In this document: positions 34,007 through 43,207 of the stretch, piece after piece | Numbering within the stretch: position 1 is the stretch's first letter | Layout of the letters: the number at the start of each line of letters is the position of its first letter | The notes under the pieces: model-generated | The model's database searches: none | What the model was told of the DNA's origin: nothing | The model's input: only the letters and a program-made list of their open reading frames with translations | Position numbers and translations under genes: made by a program | DNA from: Pseudaeromonas sharmana | Lineage (GTDB): Bacteria; Pseudomonadota; Gammaproteobacteria; Enterobacterales; Aeromonadaceae | Length of the DNA: 64,000 nucleotides | Assembly (NCBI RefSeq): GCF_042649925.1 | Contig: NZ_JBHSAF010000002.1 | Span: 124,001 to 188,000 of the forward strand | Reading direction: 5' to 3'

Positions 34007-34903
34007 ATGTCTATAGCACTAGAGGATCTGCGTTTGTTGCTGGAGGTGGCGGCCACCGGCAGCTTTAGTCAGGCTGCCGCCCGACTTGGCAGTTCGCAAC
34101 CCCAGGTTAGCCAGCGGATTGCCATGCTGGAAAGCGAACTCGGGGTGGCGTTATTTGCCAGGCACCGTCGGGGGGCCATTCCGACACCGGCTTGTGAGCA
34201 TTATCTGCCGTTGGCACGACATGCCTTGCAGTTGCTGGATGAAGGGCGCGTTGCGGTGCAGGGCGCGCCGGCGTTACCGCGGGTCACCATGGCGAGTCTC
34301 CCCTCGCTGTCTGCGGTGGTGATGGGCTCGTTGCTGGTCATGCTGGCCGAGGCGCCGATGGAGATCCGCTGCGAAACCGACCACTCGAGCGTCATCATGC
34401 AATGGTTGCTGGCCGGGACCGTGGATGTCGGCTTTGTGTTGAAATGTCCGGCAGTGGCTGGCATCCAGATGGAGCATCTGTGTCGTTCTCCCATCATCGC
34501 CGTCGCCGCGCGCGATCACCCGATGGCGGATGGCCGTGAATTGACCTTGGCGGCTATCGCCGATCAGCGCATCGCGCCGCAATACTGGGGAGATGCCTGT
34601 GACCAGTTGATGCTGCAGATCCGCCGCCTGCGCCAGACGGTACAGCCGCTGCACGCTATTCAGCCGGGCAGTGCGGCAAGGGAGCTGGCGCTGGAGCATG
34701 GTTTCATCACCATCATGCCGGAGCTGGTGGTGCGACGGGATCTGCTGGCTGGGCGTCTGGTGCGCCTGCCGGTGCACGATTTGCCGGAGGCGAGCTGGGA
34801 GGTGATGATGGCCTACCGCAGCGGCAAGCGCTGGCATGAGGCCAAGGATCGGGTGTTGTTGGCGGCGCGCGCGTTAGCCGAGGAGTGGCAACACGCCCCA
34901 TGA
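34007..34903 (+). CDS. LysR-type transcriptional regulator
   Basis: The 298-residue protein has the LysR helix-turn-helix at about 5-65 (LRLLLEVAATGSFSQAAARLGSSQPQVSQRIAMLESELGVALF, of which SFSQAAARLGSSQPQVSQRI is the core) and a C-terminal effector domain. The effector is unknown. It is divergent from mdtH across 180 bases, the usual arrangement when a LysR protein controls its neighbour, so regulation of mdtH is a reasonable guess. The ribosome site is weak (gga). Confidence 0.85.
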   Translation: MSIALEDLRLLLEVAATGSFSQAAARLGSSQPQVSQRIAMLESELGVALFARHRRGAIPTPACEHYLPLARHALQLLDEGRVAVQGAPALPRVTMASLPSLSAVVMGSLLVMLAEAPMEIRCETDHSSVIMQWLLAGTVDVGFVLKCPAVAGIQMEHLCRSPIIAVAARDHPMADGRELTLAAIADQRIAPQYWGDACDQLMLQIRRLRQTVQPLHAIQPGSAARELALEHGFITIMPELVVRRDLLAGRLVRLPVHDLPEASWEVMMAYRSGKRWHEAKDRVLLAARALAEEWQHAP

Positions 34904-34922
34904 TGAGGGCGTGATGATGAGA

Positions 34923-35246
34923 TCAGCGCTCTTGCCACTGAATTTGGCAGCGCCGGTCGTCCGGATCCCGGGACAGCAGCATGCGAGCAAACAGGCGGTC
35001 GAACTCCTCATCCTCCCCGACCAGGCCAACGCAAATCTCAACGTGCAGGGCGGGATCGAGTTCAAAATCGAGGTATTCCTGCCAGTCTTCCTCGGGAGTG
35101 CTGTCGCCGAGGGCGCCGCGTTCTTCAAATTCGGCATTGAAGCAGGCAATCTGCTCCTGACTCAAGTTGTCGCTGGCAAGCTCGAGAAAAATCTCATAGG
35201 CGTTGTCCAGCAGTTCATCGACGCTCAACAGGTGTTCGGCTTGCAT
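34923..35246 (-). CDS. yciU: HI1450/YciU-family acidic protein, putative dsDNA mimic
   Basis: The 107-residue protein is strongly acidic and matches YciU/HI1450, described as a double-stranded DNA mimic that binds HU-type proteins. Conserved text: VDELLDNAYEIFLELASDNL, FNAEFEERGAL, PEEDWQEYLDFELDP, FARMLLSRDPDDRRCQIQW. Start at the ATG after ggataaccaatt. It is convergent with the LysR gene. Confidence 0.88.
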   Translation of the reverse strand: MQAEHLLSVDELLDNAYEIFLELASDNLSQEQIACFNAEFEERGALGDSTPEEDWQEYLDFELDPALHVEICVGLVGEDEEFDRLFARMLLSRDPDDRRCQIQWQER

Positions 35247-35411
35247 AATTGGTTATCCACATCCATCTACATCAGCTTGGGAGGGTATTAAAACATGGAA
35301 TGGTCTGCGGATCATGTCTGCTGCGTATGTCAAAGCGTGGTCAATATCGCTCCCGTGTCTCTGGCTTTAGGCTAACTTTGGTGTCAATTGACGCATTTTT
35401 AGGAGCGCGCC

Positions 35412-35816
35412 GTGGAGAGGCATGAGCTGGGCGAAGAGTTATTGACCGGACACCCTTTAATCGACCACCAGCATCAGACCCTGTTGTCGTTGATTGACAG
35501 CATGGCAGAGGCGGTTGCAAATGGCGCGTCCTGGCCTCTGATGCTGCCGCGGTTGCAGCTGTTTGTCCGCCTGCTTGAGGAGCACTTTCGCAGTGAGGAG
35601 CAGGTGATGCGCGAACAATATTATCCCGATTACGCCGAGCACAGAGCGGTACATCAGCATCTGTTGCAACAAGTGCGACACTGGCTGCACCCCAGTAGCG
35701 AACCCACACCGGATCCGCAAACGCTATTGGAGACGCTGTACGCTGTCGTGTTGCGCCACGTCGAGGAGGAGGACTTACCGCTGGCGTTTTTCATGCGCCG
35801 TCAGGCGCGCTGTTAG
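35412..35816 (+). CDS. Bacteriohemerythrin (second copy)
   Basis: The 134-residue hemerythrin-domain protein keeps the di-iron ligands: HPLIDHQHQTLL, EEHFRSEEQVM, HRAVHQHLL, and HVEEEDLPLAF. It is only distantly related to the hemerythrin at 29506. The start is GTG, chosen because aggag lies six bases upstream and no ATG fits. A near-palindrome, gtgtcaattgacgc, lies about 30 bases before the start and could be an operator. Confidence 0.86.
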   Translation: MERHELGEELLTGHPLIDHQHQTLLSLIDSMAEAVANGASWPLMLPRLQLFVRLLEEHFRSEEQVMREQYYPDYAEHRAVHQHLLQQVRHWLHPSSEPTPDPQTLLETLYAVVLRHVEEEDLPLAFFMRRQARC

Positions 35817-35830
35817 GCCAGAGCTGCTGG

Positions 35831-36592
35831 CTATAGGTAAGGCACCAGCAACGCATCGATTTCACCTTGTTCCCCCATCTCTTGCATGCGCTGAGTCAAT
35901 GCCGCGGACCAACTGAGGCAAGGCGAGGAACGACTAAAGGCAAAAAAGATCTCCTCGTTACTGACTGGAGGAGACAAGGCGACGATTTCATGCTGATAGC
36001 CGGTGACATTGAGATAGAAGTTCCCGGCGTGCAGGCTGGTGATAAAGTAGTCAATGCGCCCGCGGCGCAGTTTCTGGAAGTTTTCAGTCATGGTACTGGC
36101 TTCTTCCACCGTCAGGTTGTCGCGCAGGAAGTCATCAAACTCCCCGCCGAAGGTATCCCCTCGGCTGATTCCCCCCCGCAGCGGAATCAGCGCTTGCCAG
36201 TTGCGCAAGTCTCCGAGTTTCTCCGACAGTGATGTTTGAACAAACACGGCAATCGGGTTGCTGAAGGATGGGGCCGACAGGAAGCTGAGAAACTGTTCCC
36301 GTTCCGGTGTGCGCCGCAGACTTAGAATCAGATCTATCTTGCCCTGCCGGGCTAGTTCCAGTGTGCGTTTCCATGGGTATACCACAGGTATGGCTTCGAC
36401 GCCGGGGGGCAGTATCTTGCGCAGCAGTGCCTCGCTGGCGCCCGTGTAATGCTGGTTATCCGGGCTCCAGTGATAGGGGGGGTAAGCAGGATTGGCGGCA
36501 TAGTGGATCTGTTGGCAAGCGGGCTCGGCCCGGCTGCCCCATAAAAATAAGCTGATAAGCACTAAACAAGCGTTTTGGCCAGCGCGCTTCAT
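35831..36592 (-). CDS. Periplasmic amino-acid-type solute-binding protein (SBP_bac_3)
   Basis: The 253-residue exported protein (signal peptide in NACLVLISLFLWGSRAEPA) resembles the polar amino acid binding-protein fold: IHYAANPAYPPYHW, TGASEALLRKIL, VVYPWKRTLELARQGKIDLILSL, and LRRGRIDYFITSL. No permease or ATPase is nearby, as is common for this DUF-like branch in gammaproteobacteria, so transport is not certain. The ATG at 36592 follows gggaga. The ligand cannot be predicted. Confidence 0.8.
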   Translation of the reverse strand: MKRAGQNACLVLISLFLWGSRAEPACQQIHYAANPAYPPYHWSPDNQHYTGASEALLRKILPPGVEAIPVVYPWKRTLELARQGKIDLILSLRRTPEREQFLSFLSAPSFSNPIAVFVQTSLSEKLGDLRNWQALIPLRGGISRGDTFGGEFDDFLRDNLTVEEASTMTENFQKLRRGRIDYFITSLHAGNFYLNVTGYQHEIVALSPPVSNEEIFFAFSRSSPCLSWSAALTQRMQEMGEQGEIDALLVPYL

Positions 36593-36701
36593 GTCGCGGT
36601 CTCCCGAACAAGATCCCCATGCTGTACATAGGTTTCTATTGAGTATAGAAGCGTATTCCATCGCGACCTAAAAAGGGCTCGTAAAGAAATGGCCTATGCA
36701 C

Positions 36702-36724
36702 TCCTTTCTTTATAATCGAAAGGA
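36702..36724. promoter_or_regulatory. Inverted repeat flanking a TATAAT, upstream of the pirin gene
   Basis: TCCTTTC (36702-36708) and GAAAGGA (36718-36724) form a perfect 7-bp inverted repeat around a 9-base centre that contains TATAAT (36711-36716). An operator over a -10 box would sit like this. No matching -35 is obvious. Confidence 0.5.
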
Positions 36725-36801
36725 ATCCCGGATTTTTTGCGATTTATATCTATTCCCGCTGCCGCTAGGCTGAATCATTGCTTTTCAGCGGAGTGAGCAG
36801 A

Positions 36802-37497
36802 ATGCGCCATCATCGCCCGGCCGCGGAGCGCGGCCACGCCAATCACGGTTGGCTGGATACCTTCCACAGCTTCTCGTTTGCCGATTATTACGATCCAAAC
36901 TACATGGGTTTTTCAGCCCTCAGGGTAATTAATGAGGATCGGATCGATGCCGGCGCCGGCTTCCCGACCCACCCCCATCGCGAGATGGAAATTCTGACCT
37001 ATGTACTGTCCGGCGCAGTGGCCCATCGCGACAGCATGGGTAATGTGACCGAAGTTCCGGCGGGGGAGTTCCAGATCATGAGTGCCGGTACCGGCATTAC
37101 GCACTCTGAATTTAACCCGCGCTCCTCGGAGCCATTGCACCTTTATCAAATCTGGATCCTGCCGTCGCAACGGGCTGTCACGCCGCGCTATGATCAGCGT
37201 CGCTTCGACGCGGAGGCGGGGCGTCAGTTGATTCTGTCACCGCAGGGCGAGGAGGGCAGCATGACGGTGTATCAGGATATGCGCCTGTGGCGCTGGACAC
37301 TGGGGAGCGAGGCGGGCGAGCAGTTCTACCCCATAGCGCAGAATCGCCGTGTCTGGCTGCAAGTCGTGCGTGGACAGGTCGCGGTGCAGGGCTTGCTGTT
37401 ACAGGCTGGAGATGGGTTGGCGGTCTGGGATGAAACTCAGTTAAGTGTGCTGGGCGTGGATCCGGATAGCGAGTGTCTGTTGTTTGATTTGCCGTGA
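36802..37497 (+). CDS. yhhW: Pirin-family protein, YhhW-like quercetinase
   Basis: Pirins are bicupin metal proteins; E. coli YhhW has quercetin 2,3-dioxygenase activity. The 231 residues match YhhW closely: RGHANHGWLDTFHSFSFADYYD, GFSALRVINEDRI, metal-binding THPHREMEILTYVL with a further His in VAHRDSMGN, FQIMSAGTGITHSEFN, LHLYQIWILP. The ATG at 36802 has ggag eight bases upstream; the frame extends eight codons further without a ribosome site. It has its own terminator. Confidence 0.92.
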   Translation: MRHHRPAAERGHANHGWLDTFHSFSFADYYDPNYMGFSALRVINEDRIDAGAGFPTHPHREMEILTYVLSGAVAHRDSMGNVTEVPAGEFQIMSAGTGITHSEFNPRSSEPLHLYQIWILPSQRAVTPRYDQRRFDAEAGRQLILSPQGEEGSMTVYQDMRLWRWTLGSEAGEQFYPIAQNRRVWLQVVRGQVAVQGLLLQAGDGLAVWDETQLSVLGVDPDSECLLFDLP

Positions 37498-37534
37498 TGT
37501 GTGTGGCCTTGTCGGGCAGACGAGACAGAGTTAG

Positions 37535-37559
37535 CGCCAGGCTGTTGCCTGGCGTTTTT
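37535..37559 (+). terminator. Rho-independent terminator of the pirin gene
   Basis: Cgccaggc (37535-37542) pairs with gcctggcg (37547-37554), loop tgtt, followed by five T. Confidence 0.9.
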
Positions 37560-37662
37560 CTATCCGCCATGGCACGGCTAACCCCAAATTCCTCCTGAAT
37601 CGACGGCGTATCTGACCAATTGGTGCGCAGCGGCGGTTATAAAATTGTTACTCATCCGTCTC

Positions 37663-37675
37663 TTGGTCAGACCAA
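37663..37675. promoter_or_regulatory. Upstream PdhR box
   Basis: TTGGTCAGACCAA matches the core TTGGT-N3-ACCAA of the PdhR operator. It lies about 133 bases before the pdhR start and 119 bases upstream of the second box. With the terminator at 37535-37559, these sites account for most of the 310 bases between the pirin gene and pdhR. Confidence 0.7.
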
Positions 37676-37777
37676 AAGAGGCAACTCGTCGTGGCTGACA
37701 GGCGTTTTCTTTTGACCGCGATCATATTTGCGATGGACTTCTGTTAATAACATTGATAATTTGTGCAACATTACAGG

Positions 37778-37794
37778 AATTGGTAATACCAATT
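37778..37794. promoter_or_regulatory. PdhR operator at the pdhR promoter
   Basis: AATTGGT-AAT-ACCAATT is a perfect palindrome fitting the PdhR consensus ATTGGT-N3-ACCAAT. It lies 14 bases before the pdhR start codon, where binding would block transcription or initiation, so the operon should be autoregulated and induced by pyruvate. Confidence 0.92.
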
Positions 37795-37807
37795 TAACAA
37801 GTTGATA

Positions 37808-38581
37808 ATGCCTGCACGAAAGAATCAAGCCCCCAAATTGGCCGATGCGATTGTCGCTGAACTTGAGCAGATGATCGCCGATGGCAGCCTGCAACCGGGA
37901 CAGAAACTGTTACCCGAGCGTGAGCTCGCGGTGCAGTTCCAGGTTTCGCGGCCGTCATTGCGTGAAGCCATACAGCGTCTTGAGGCGCGCGGTTTGCTCT
38001 ATCGACGTCAGGGCGGCGGTACCTATGTGAAACAGGAGTTGAGCCACGGTCTGGCGGATCCGCTCTTTGACCTGCTGCTGAACAACCCCGACTCACAATT
38101 TGATCTCTTGGAGTTCCGTCATGTACTGGAAGGTGTAGCCGCCTACTATGCTGCATTGAGGGGCACCGAGATCGATTTCGAACGCATCCGTCATTCCCAG
38201 CTGCAGATCGAAGCAGCACAGCAGCAGGGAGATCTGGCCGGTGAGGCGAATGCCGTCACCGACTTTTATCTGGTGATGATGGAAGCGTCGCACAACGCCG
38301 TATTGCTACACCTGGTCCGGGCGCTGCGCAGCCTGCTGGAGCGCAATATTTTGCGCAACATCGAGGTGCTGAATCAGCGACCGGGCGTGGTCAACCGGAT
38401 ACGTCGCCATCGGGCAGAACTGATAGCGGCTATCCTGGCCGGGCAACCGGAACAGGCCAGGGATGCCTGTCATGAGCATCTCGCCTTTATCGAGGACACC
38501 TTGCTGGATATCCAGCGGGAAGATCAGCGCAACCGGCGTCTGACACGCCAGATACGCACTGCTCCCGCCGAGCCGCAATAG
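37808..38581 (+). CDS. pdhR: Pyruvate dehydrogenase complex repressor PdhR
   Basis: PdhR is a GntR/FadR-family repressor of pyruvate dehydrogenase genes released by pyruvate. The 257 residues have the winged helix at about 10-75 (LADAIVAELEQMIADGSLQPGQKLLPEREL, of which GQKLLPERELAVQFQVSRPS is the core) and an all-helical FadR-type C-terminal domain (LLEFRHVLEGVAAYYAA). The ATG at 37808 lacks a strong ribosome site. The gene heads pdhR-aceE-aceF-lpd and is preceded by two PdhR boxes. Confidence 0.93.
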   Translation: MPARKNQAPKLADAIVAELEQMIADGSLQPGQKLLPERELAVQFQVSRPSLREAIQRLEARGLLYRRQGGGTYVKQELSHGLADPLFDLLLNNPDSQFDLLEFRHVLEGVAAYYAALRGTEIDFERIRHSQLQIEAAQQQGDLAGEANAVTDFYLVMMEASHNAVLLHLVRALRSLLERNILRNIEVLNQRPGVVNRIRRHRAELIAAILAGQPEQARDACHEHLAFIEDTLLDIQREDQRNRRLTRQIRTAPAEPQ

Positions 38582-38635
38582 TGCCCATATCGTCATTCAA
38601 AACAGCAAATGCCGTTAACGAGATAGGAAACAGCC

Positions 38636-41311
38636 ATGTCTGAACTCCTCAGAAACGATGTGGATCCGGTAGAGACCCGTGAGTGGCTTGAAGCCCTTGA
38701 GTCCCTGCTGCGTGAAGAAGGCCCGGAGCGTGCGCGCTTCATCATCGATCAACTGGCCGACCAGGCCCGCAAATCAGGCGTCGAGCTGGCGGCTGGCGGC
38801 AAGGGTGGCAGCATCCTGACCGATTATATCAACAGCATCTCGACCCAGGATGAGCCCGCTTATCCCGGCGACAAGGAGCTGGAAAAGCGCATTCGCTCCA
38901 TCATTCGCTGGAATGCGGTGATGATCGTGTTGCGGGCGTCGAAGAAGGGGCTGGACCTGGGTGGTCACATGTCTTCGTTTGCCTCTTCTGCCACCGTCTA
39001 TGATGTGGCGTTCAACCACTTCTTCCGTGCCCGTAACGAGCAGGATGGCGGCGATCTGGTTTACTTCCAGGGCCACATTTCACCTGGTGTCTACGCGCGC
39101 GCCTTCGTTGAAGGTCGCTTGAGCGAGGCACAGCTCGACAGCTTCCGTCAGGAAGTGGATGGCAAGGGTCTCTCCTCCTATCCGCACCCGAAACTGATGC
39201 CAGACTTCTGGCAGTTCCCGACGGTCTCCATGGGTCTGGGTCCGATTGGTTCTATTTACCAGGCACGTTTCCTCAAGTACCTGACCGATCGCGGTCTGAA
39301 AGACTGCTCGGCACAGAAGGTCTATGCCTTCCTTGGTGACGGTGAAATGGACGAGCCGGAGTCCAAGGGCGCCATCACGGTCGCCGTGCGCGAGAAGCTG
39401 GATAACCTGATTTTCGTCATCAACTGCAACCTGCAGCGTCTGGATGGTCCGGTCGTCGGTAACGGCAAGGTGATCAACGAGCTGGAAGGGTTGTTCCGCG
39501 GCGCAGGTTGGGAAGTGATCAAGGTGATCTGGGGCAGCAAGTGGGACGAGCTGCTGCAGAAGGATACCTCGGGTAAGCTGCTGCAACTGATGAACGAGAC
39601 GCTGGATGGCGATTATCAAACGTTCAAATCGAAGAACGGTGCCTATGTGCGTGAACACTTCTTCGGCAAGTACCCGGAAACGGCCGCGCTGGTCAAGGAC
39701 TGGACTGACGAGCAGATCTTCAGTCTGAACCGGGGTGGCCATGATCCACGCAAGGTTTACGCGGCGTTCAAGAAGGCTAACGAGACCAAGGGCAAGCCGG
39801 TGGTGATCCTCGCCAAGACCATCAAGGGTTATGGCATGGGCGATGCGGCCGAAGGCAAGAACATCGCGCACCAGGTCAAGAAGATGGAGCTGGACTCAGT
39901 GCGTCACCTGCGTGACCGCTTCCAGGTGCCGGTATCTGACGATCAGCTGGCCGAGCTGCCTTACCTCTCCTTCGAGCAGGGCTCTGCGGAGTGGAACTAC
40001 CTGCATGATCGCCGCAAGGCGCTGAAGGGGTACCTGCCGAGCCGTCTGGAGCAGACCACGGTACAGCTGGAGATCCCGGAACTGTCGGCGTTTGATGCGC
40101 TGCTGGGTGAGCAGAACCGTGAGATTTCGACCACGATGGCGTTCGTGCGGTCACTGAACGTGTTGCTGAAAGACAAGTCTGTCGGTCAGCGTATCGTGCC
40201 GATCCTCGCCGACGAAGCGCGTACCTTTGGTATGGAAGGGCTGTTCCGTCAGATCGGTATCTATAGCCCGCATGGTCAGCAATACACCCCGCAGGACCGT
40301 GATATCGTCTCCTACTACAAGGAAGACAAGAAGGGTCAGATCCTGCAGGACGGCATCAACGAGCTGGGCGCCATGTCCTCCTGGCTGGCCGCGGCGACCT
40401 CGTACAGCACCAACGACTGCCCGATGATTCCGTTCTACATCTACTACTCGATGTTCGGCTTCCAGCGTGTCGGTGACATGTGCTGGGCGGCGGGCGACCA
40501 ACAGGCGCGCGGCTTCCTGCTCGGCGCGACTTCTGGCCGTACCACGCTCAACGGCGAAGGCCTGCAGCACGAAGATGGTCACAGCCACATTCTGGCCGGC
40601 ACCATCCCGAACTGCGTCAGCTACGACCCGTCATTTGCCTACGAAGTGGCGGTCATCATCCAGGATGGTCTGCGTCGCATGTACGGTGACCAGCCGGAGA
40701 ACATCTACTATTACATCACCACACTGAACGAGAACTACCTGCACCCGGCGATGCCGGCTGGTGCCGAAGAAGGCATCCGCAAGGGGATCTACAAGTTGGA
40801 AAGCGTGGCTGGTGAGAAGGCGAAAGTCCAATTGCTGGGCTGTGGCTCCATCCTGAACTATGTCCGCCGTGCTGCCGTCATCCTGAGCGATGACTACGGT
40901 ATCGGTTCCGACGTCTACAGCGTCACCAGCTTCAACGAGCTGACCCGCGATGGTCAGGACGCCGACCGCTGGAACATGTTGCATCCGGACAGCACGCCGC
41001 GGGTACCTTACATCGCCCAGGTGATGAACCAGGCACCGGCGATTGCCGCCACCGATTACATGAAACTGTACGGTGAGCAGGTGCGGGCCTTTATTCCGGC
41101 GCAAAGCTACCGCGTGCTGGGGACCGACGGTTTCGGTCGCTCCGACAGCCGTGAGAACCTGCGTCGCCACTTTGAAGTTAACGAAGGCTATATCGTGGTT
41201 GCCGCGCTGACGGAACTGGCCAAGCTCGGCCAGATCGACAAGGCGCTGGTGGCGCAAGCCATCGCCAAGTTCGGCATCGATGCCGACAAGATCAACCCGC
41301 TGTACGCGTAA
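38636..41311 (+). CDS. aceE: Pyruvate dehydrogenase E1 component
   Basis: E1 decarboxylates pyruvate with thiamine diphosphate and reductively acetylates lipoyl-E2. The 891 residues are the normal length of the homodimeric proteobacterial enzyme (about 887). Visible features: FRARNEQDGGDLVYFQGHISPG, SMGLGPIGSIYQARFLKYL, the ThDP motif GDGEMDEPESKGAI followed by LIFVINCNLQRLDGPV, and the C-terminal TDGFGRSDSRENLRRHFEV. It follows pdhR by 54 bases with an agga site. aceF follows 10 bases after its stop. Confidence 0.97.
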   Translation: MSELLRNDVDPVETREWLEALESLLREEGPERARFIIDQLADQARKSGVELAAGGKGGSILTDYINSISTQDEPAYPGDKELEKRIRSIIRWNAVMIVLRASKKGLDLGGHMSSFASSATVYDVAFNHFFRARNEQDGGDLVYFQGHISPGVYARAFVEGRLSEAQLDSFRQEVDGKGLSSYPHPKLMPDFWQFPTVSMGLGPIGSIYQARFLKYLTDRGLKDCSAQKVYAFLGDGEMDEPESKGAITVAVREKLDNLIFVINCNLQRLDGPVVGNGKVINELEGLFRGAGWEVIKVIWGSKWDELLQKDTSGKLLQLMNETLDGDYQTFKSKNGAYVREHFFGKYPETAALVKDWTDEQIFSLNRGGHDPRKVYAAFKKANETKGKPVVILAKTIKGYGMGDAAEGKNIAHQVKKMELDSVRHLRDRFQVPVSDDQLAELPYLSFEQGSAEWNYLHDRRKALKGYLPSRLEQTTVQLEIPELSAFDALLGEQNREISTTMAFVRSLNVLLKDKSVGQRIVPILADEARTFGMEGLFRQIGIYSPHGQQYTPQDRDIVSYYKEDKKGQILQDGINELGAMSSWLAAATSYSTNDCPMIPFYIYYSMFGFQRVGDMCWAAGDQQARGFLLGATSGRTTLNGEGLQHEDGHSHILAGTIPNCVSYDPSFAYEVAVIIQDGLRRMYGDQPENIYYYITTLNENYLHPAMPAGAEEGIRKGIYKLESVAGEKAKVQLLGCGSILNYVRRAAVILSDDYGIGSDVYSVTSFNELTRDGQDADRWNMLHPDSTPRVPYIAQVMNQAPAIAATDYMKLYGEQVRAFIPAQSYRVLGTDGFGRSDSRENLRRHFEVNEGYIVVAALTELAKLGQIDKALVAQAIAKFGIDADKINPLYA

Positions 41312-41321
41312 GGGGATGGGA

Positions 41322-43199
41322 ATGTCTATCGAAATTTATGTGCCGGATATCGGCGGTGATGAGGTCGCGGTGACCGAGATCCTGGTCAAGGTCGGTGATA
41401 CGGTCGAAGCGGATCAATCTCTGCTGACCGTCGAAGGTGACAAGGCGTCGATGGAAGTGCCGTCGCCGCAGGCGGGTGTCGTCAAGGCGATCAAGGTTGC
41501 GCTTGGCGACAAGGTGAATACCGGCTCGCTGATCATGGAGTTCGAGGCGGCCGCAGCGGCTGCTTCTGCTCCAGCGCCGGTGGCAGCCGCCGCACCGGCT
41601 GTTGCGGCGCCGAGTGTTGCTGCGCAGCAGGATGTACATGTTCCGGACATCGGCGGTGACGAAGTCGCCGTGACCGAAATTCTGGTCAAGGTCGGTGACA
41701 CTGTCAGCGCGGATCAGTCGCTGCTGACGGTCGAGGGTGACAAGGCATCGATGGAAGTCCCGGCACCGTTTGCCGGCGTCGTTCGCGAGATCAAGGTTGC
41801 GACCGGTGACAAGGTCAGCACCGGTTCCTTGATCATGGTGTTTGAGGTCGCCGGTGCGGCACCTGCGGTGGCGGTTGCCGCTGCGCCAGCCCCGGCTGTG
41901 GCCGTTGCGGCCAGTGCCGAGCAGCAGGTGAATGTTCCGGACATCGGCGGTGACGAAGTCGCGGTGACCGAGATCCTGGTCAAGGTCGGTGACACTGTCA
42001 GCGCGGATCAGTCGCTGCTGACGGTGGAAGGCGACAAGGCGTCGATGGAAGTCCCGGCGCCGTTTGCCGGTGTCGTGAAGGCGATCCAGGTGCAGGTCGG
42101 CGACAAGGTTGCCACCGGCTCGGCGATCATGCTGTTTGAAGTGGCCGGCGCCGCGCCGGCTCCGGTTGCTGTCGCCCCGGCTGCGGTTGCTGCCGTGGCC
42201 GCCCCGGCAGCGGTGGCCACACCGGCGCCCGCGGCCAAGGTCGAAGAGAAGGGCGATTTTGTCGCCAACGAAGCCTATGTCCATGCCTCACCGGCCGTCC
42301 GTCGTCTGGCGCGCGAGTTCGGGGTCAACCTGGCCAAGGTCAAGGGCTCCGGTCGTAAGGGCCGTATCCAGAAGGAAGACGTGCAGGCGTACGTCAAGGA
42401 TGCCATCAAGCGCGCCGAATCGGCTCCGGCAGCCGGTGCGGCAGGTGGCGCCGGCCTGGGCGTATTGCCATGGCCCAAGATCGATTTTGCCAAGTTCGGC
42501 GCCGTGGAAGAGGTTGAGCTGACCCGGATCCAGAAGATCTCCGGTCCGAACCTGCATCGCAACTGGGTGATGATTCCCCATGTCACGCAATTCGACGAGA
42601 CCGACATCACCGATCTGGAAGCATTCCGCAAGGAGCAGAATGTCATCGCCGACAAGCAACAGCTCGGCTTCAAGATCACACCGCTGGTGTTCATTCTGAA
42701 GGCGGCCGCCAAGGCGCTGGAAGCCCATCCGCGCTTCTGCAGCTCGCTGTCCGAAGATGGCAGCAAGCTGATCATGAAGAAGTACATCCACATCGGGGTG
42801 GCAGTGGATACACCGAATGGTCTGGTGGTACCTGTGGTCCGTGATGTCAACAAGAAGGGCATCTACGAGCTGTCACAGGATCTGGCCGAGATTTCGAAGA
42901 AGGCGCGCGCCGGCAAACTGACCGCATCGGATATGCAGGGCGGCTGCTTCACCATCTCCAGCCTGGGTGGCATTGGCGGAACCAGTTTCACGCCAATCGT
43001 CAACGCGCCGGAAGTGGCGATCCTCGGTGTCTCCAAGTCTGACTTCAAGCCGCAGTGGAATGGCAAGGAGTTCGTGCCGCGACTGATGTTGCCGCTGGCG
43101 CTCTCCTACGACCACCGGGTGATTGATGGTGCCGATGGCGCGCGCTTCATCACGACGCTGAGCGGTGCGCTGGCCGATATTCGTCGACTGGTGTTGTAA
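41322..43199 (+). CDS. aceF: Pyruvate dehydrogenase E2, dihydrolipoamide acetyltransferase with three lipoyl domains
   Basis: E2 is the 24-meric core that moves acetyl groups to CoA. The 625 residues hold three lipoyl domains with lipoyl-lysines K41, K141 and K239, each in EGDKASMEVP, joined by Ala/Pro/Val-rich flexible linkers. The E1/E3-binding domain is at about 322-362 (SPAVRRLAREFGVNL, GRKGRIQKEDV). The catalytic domain contains HRNWVMIPHVTQFDETDIT and the active-site SYDHRVIDGADGARF. Domains 2 and 3 are almost identical, so the DNA has a direct repeat of about 300 bases. The ATG follows aaggggatggga. The frame upstream overlapping aceE is not coding. Confidence 0.97.
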   Translation: MSIEIYVPDIGGDEVAVTEILVKVGDTVEADQSLLTVEGDKASMEVPSPQAGVVKAIKVALGDKVNTGSLIMEFEAAAAAASAPAPVAAAAPAVAAPSVAAQQDVHVPDIGGDEVAVTEILVKVGDTVSADQSLLTVEGDKASMEVPAPFAGVVREIKVATGDKVSTGSLIMVFEVAGAAPAVAVAAAPAPAVAVAASAEQQVNVPDIGGDEVAVTEILVKVGDTVSADQSLLTVEGDKASMEVPAPFAGVVKAIQVQVGDKVATGSAIMLFEVAGAAPAPVAVAPAAVAAVAAPAAVATPAPAAKVEEKGDFVANEAYVHASPAVRRLAREFGVNLAKVKGSGRKGRIQKEDVQAYVKDAIKRAESAPAAGAAGGAGLGVLPWPKIDFAKFGAVEEVELTRIQKISGPNLHRNWVMIPHVTQFDETDITDLEAFRKEQNVIADKQQLGFKITPLVFILKAAAKALEAHPRFCSSLSEDGSKLIMKKYIHIGVAVDTPNGLVVPVVRDVNKKGIYELSQDLAEISKKARAGKLTASDMQGGCFTISSLGGIGGTSFTPIVNAPEVAILGVSKSDFKPQWNGKEFVPRLMLPLALSYDHRVIDGADGARFITTLSGALADIRRLVL

Positions 43200-43207
43200 C
43201 TGTGACC

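Noticed and set aside
41292..42284. A 330-codon minus-strand frame with a repeated motif across aceF
   Set aside because: The repeats simply mirror the three lipoyl domains on the other strand. No start signal or similarity.
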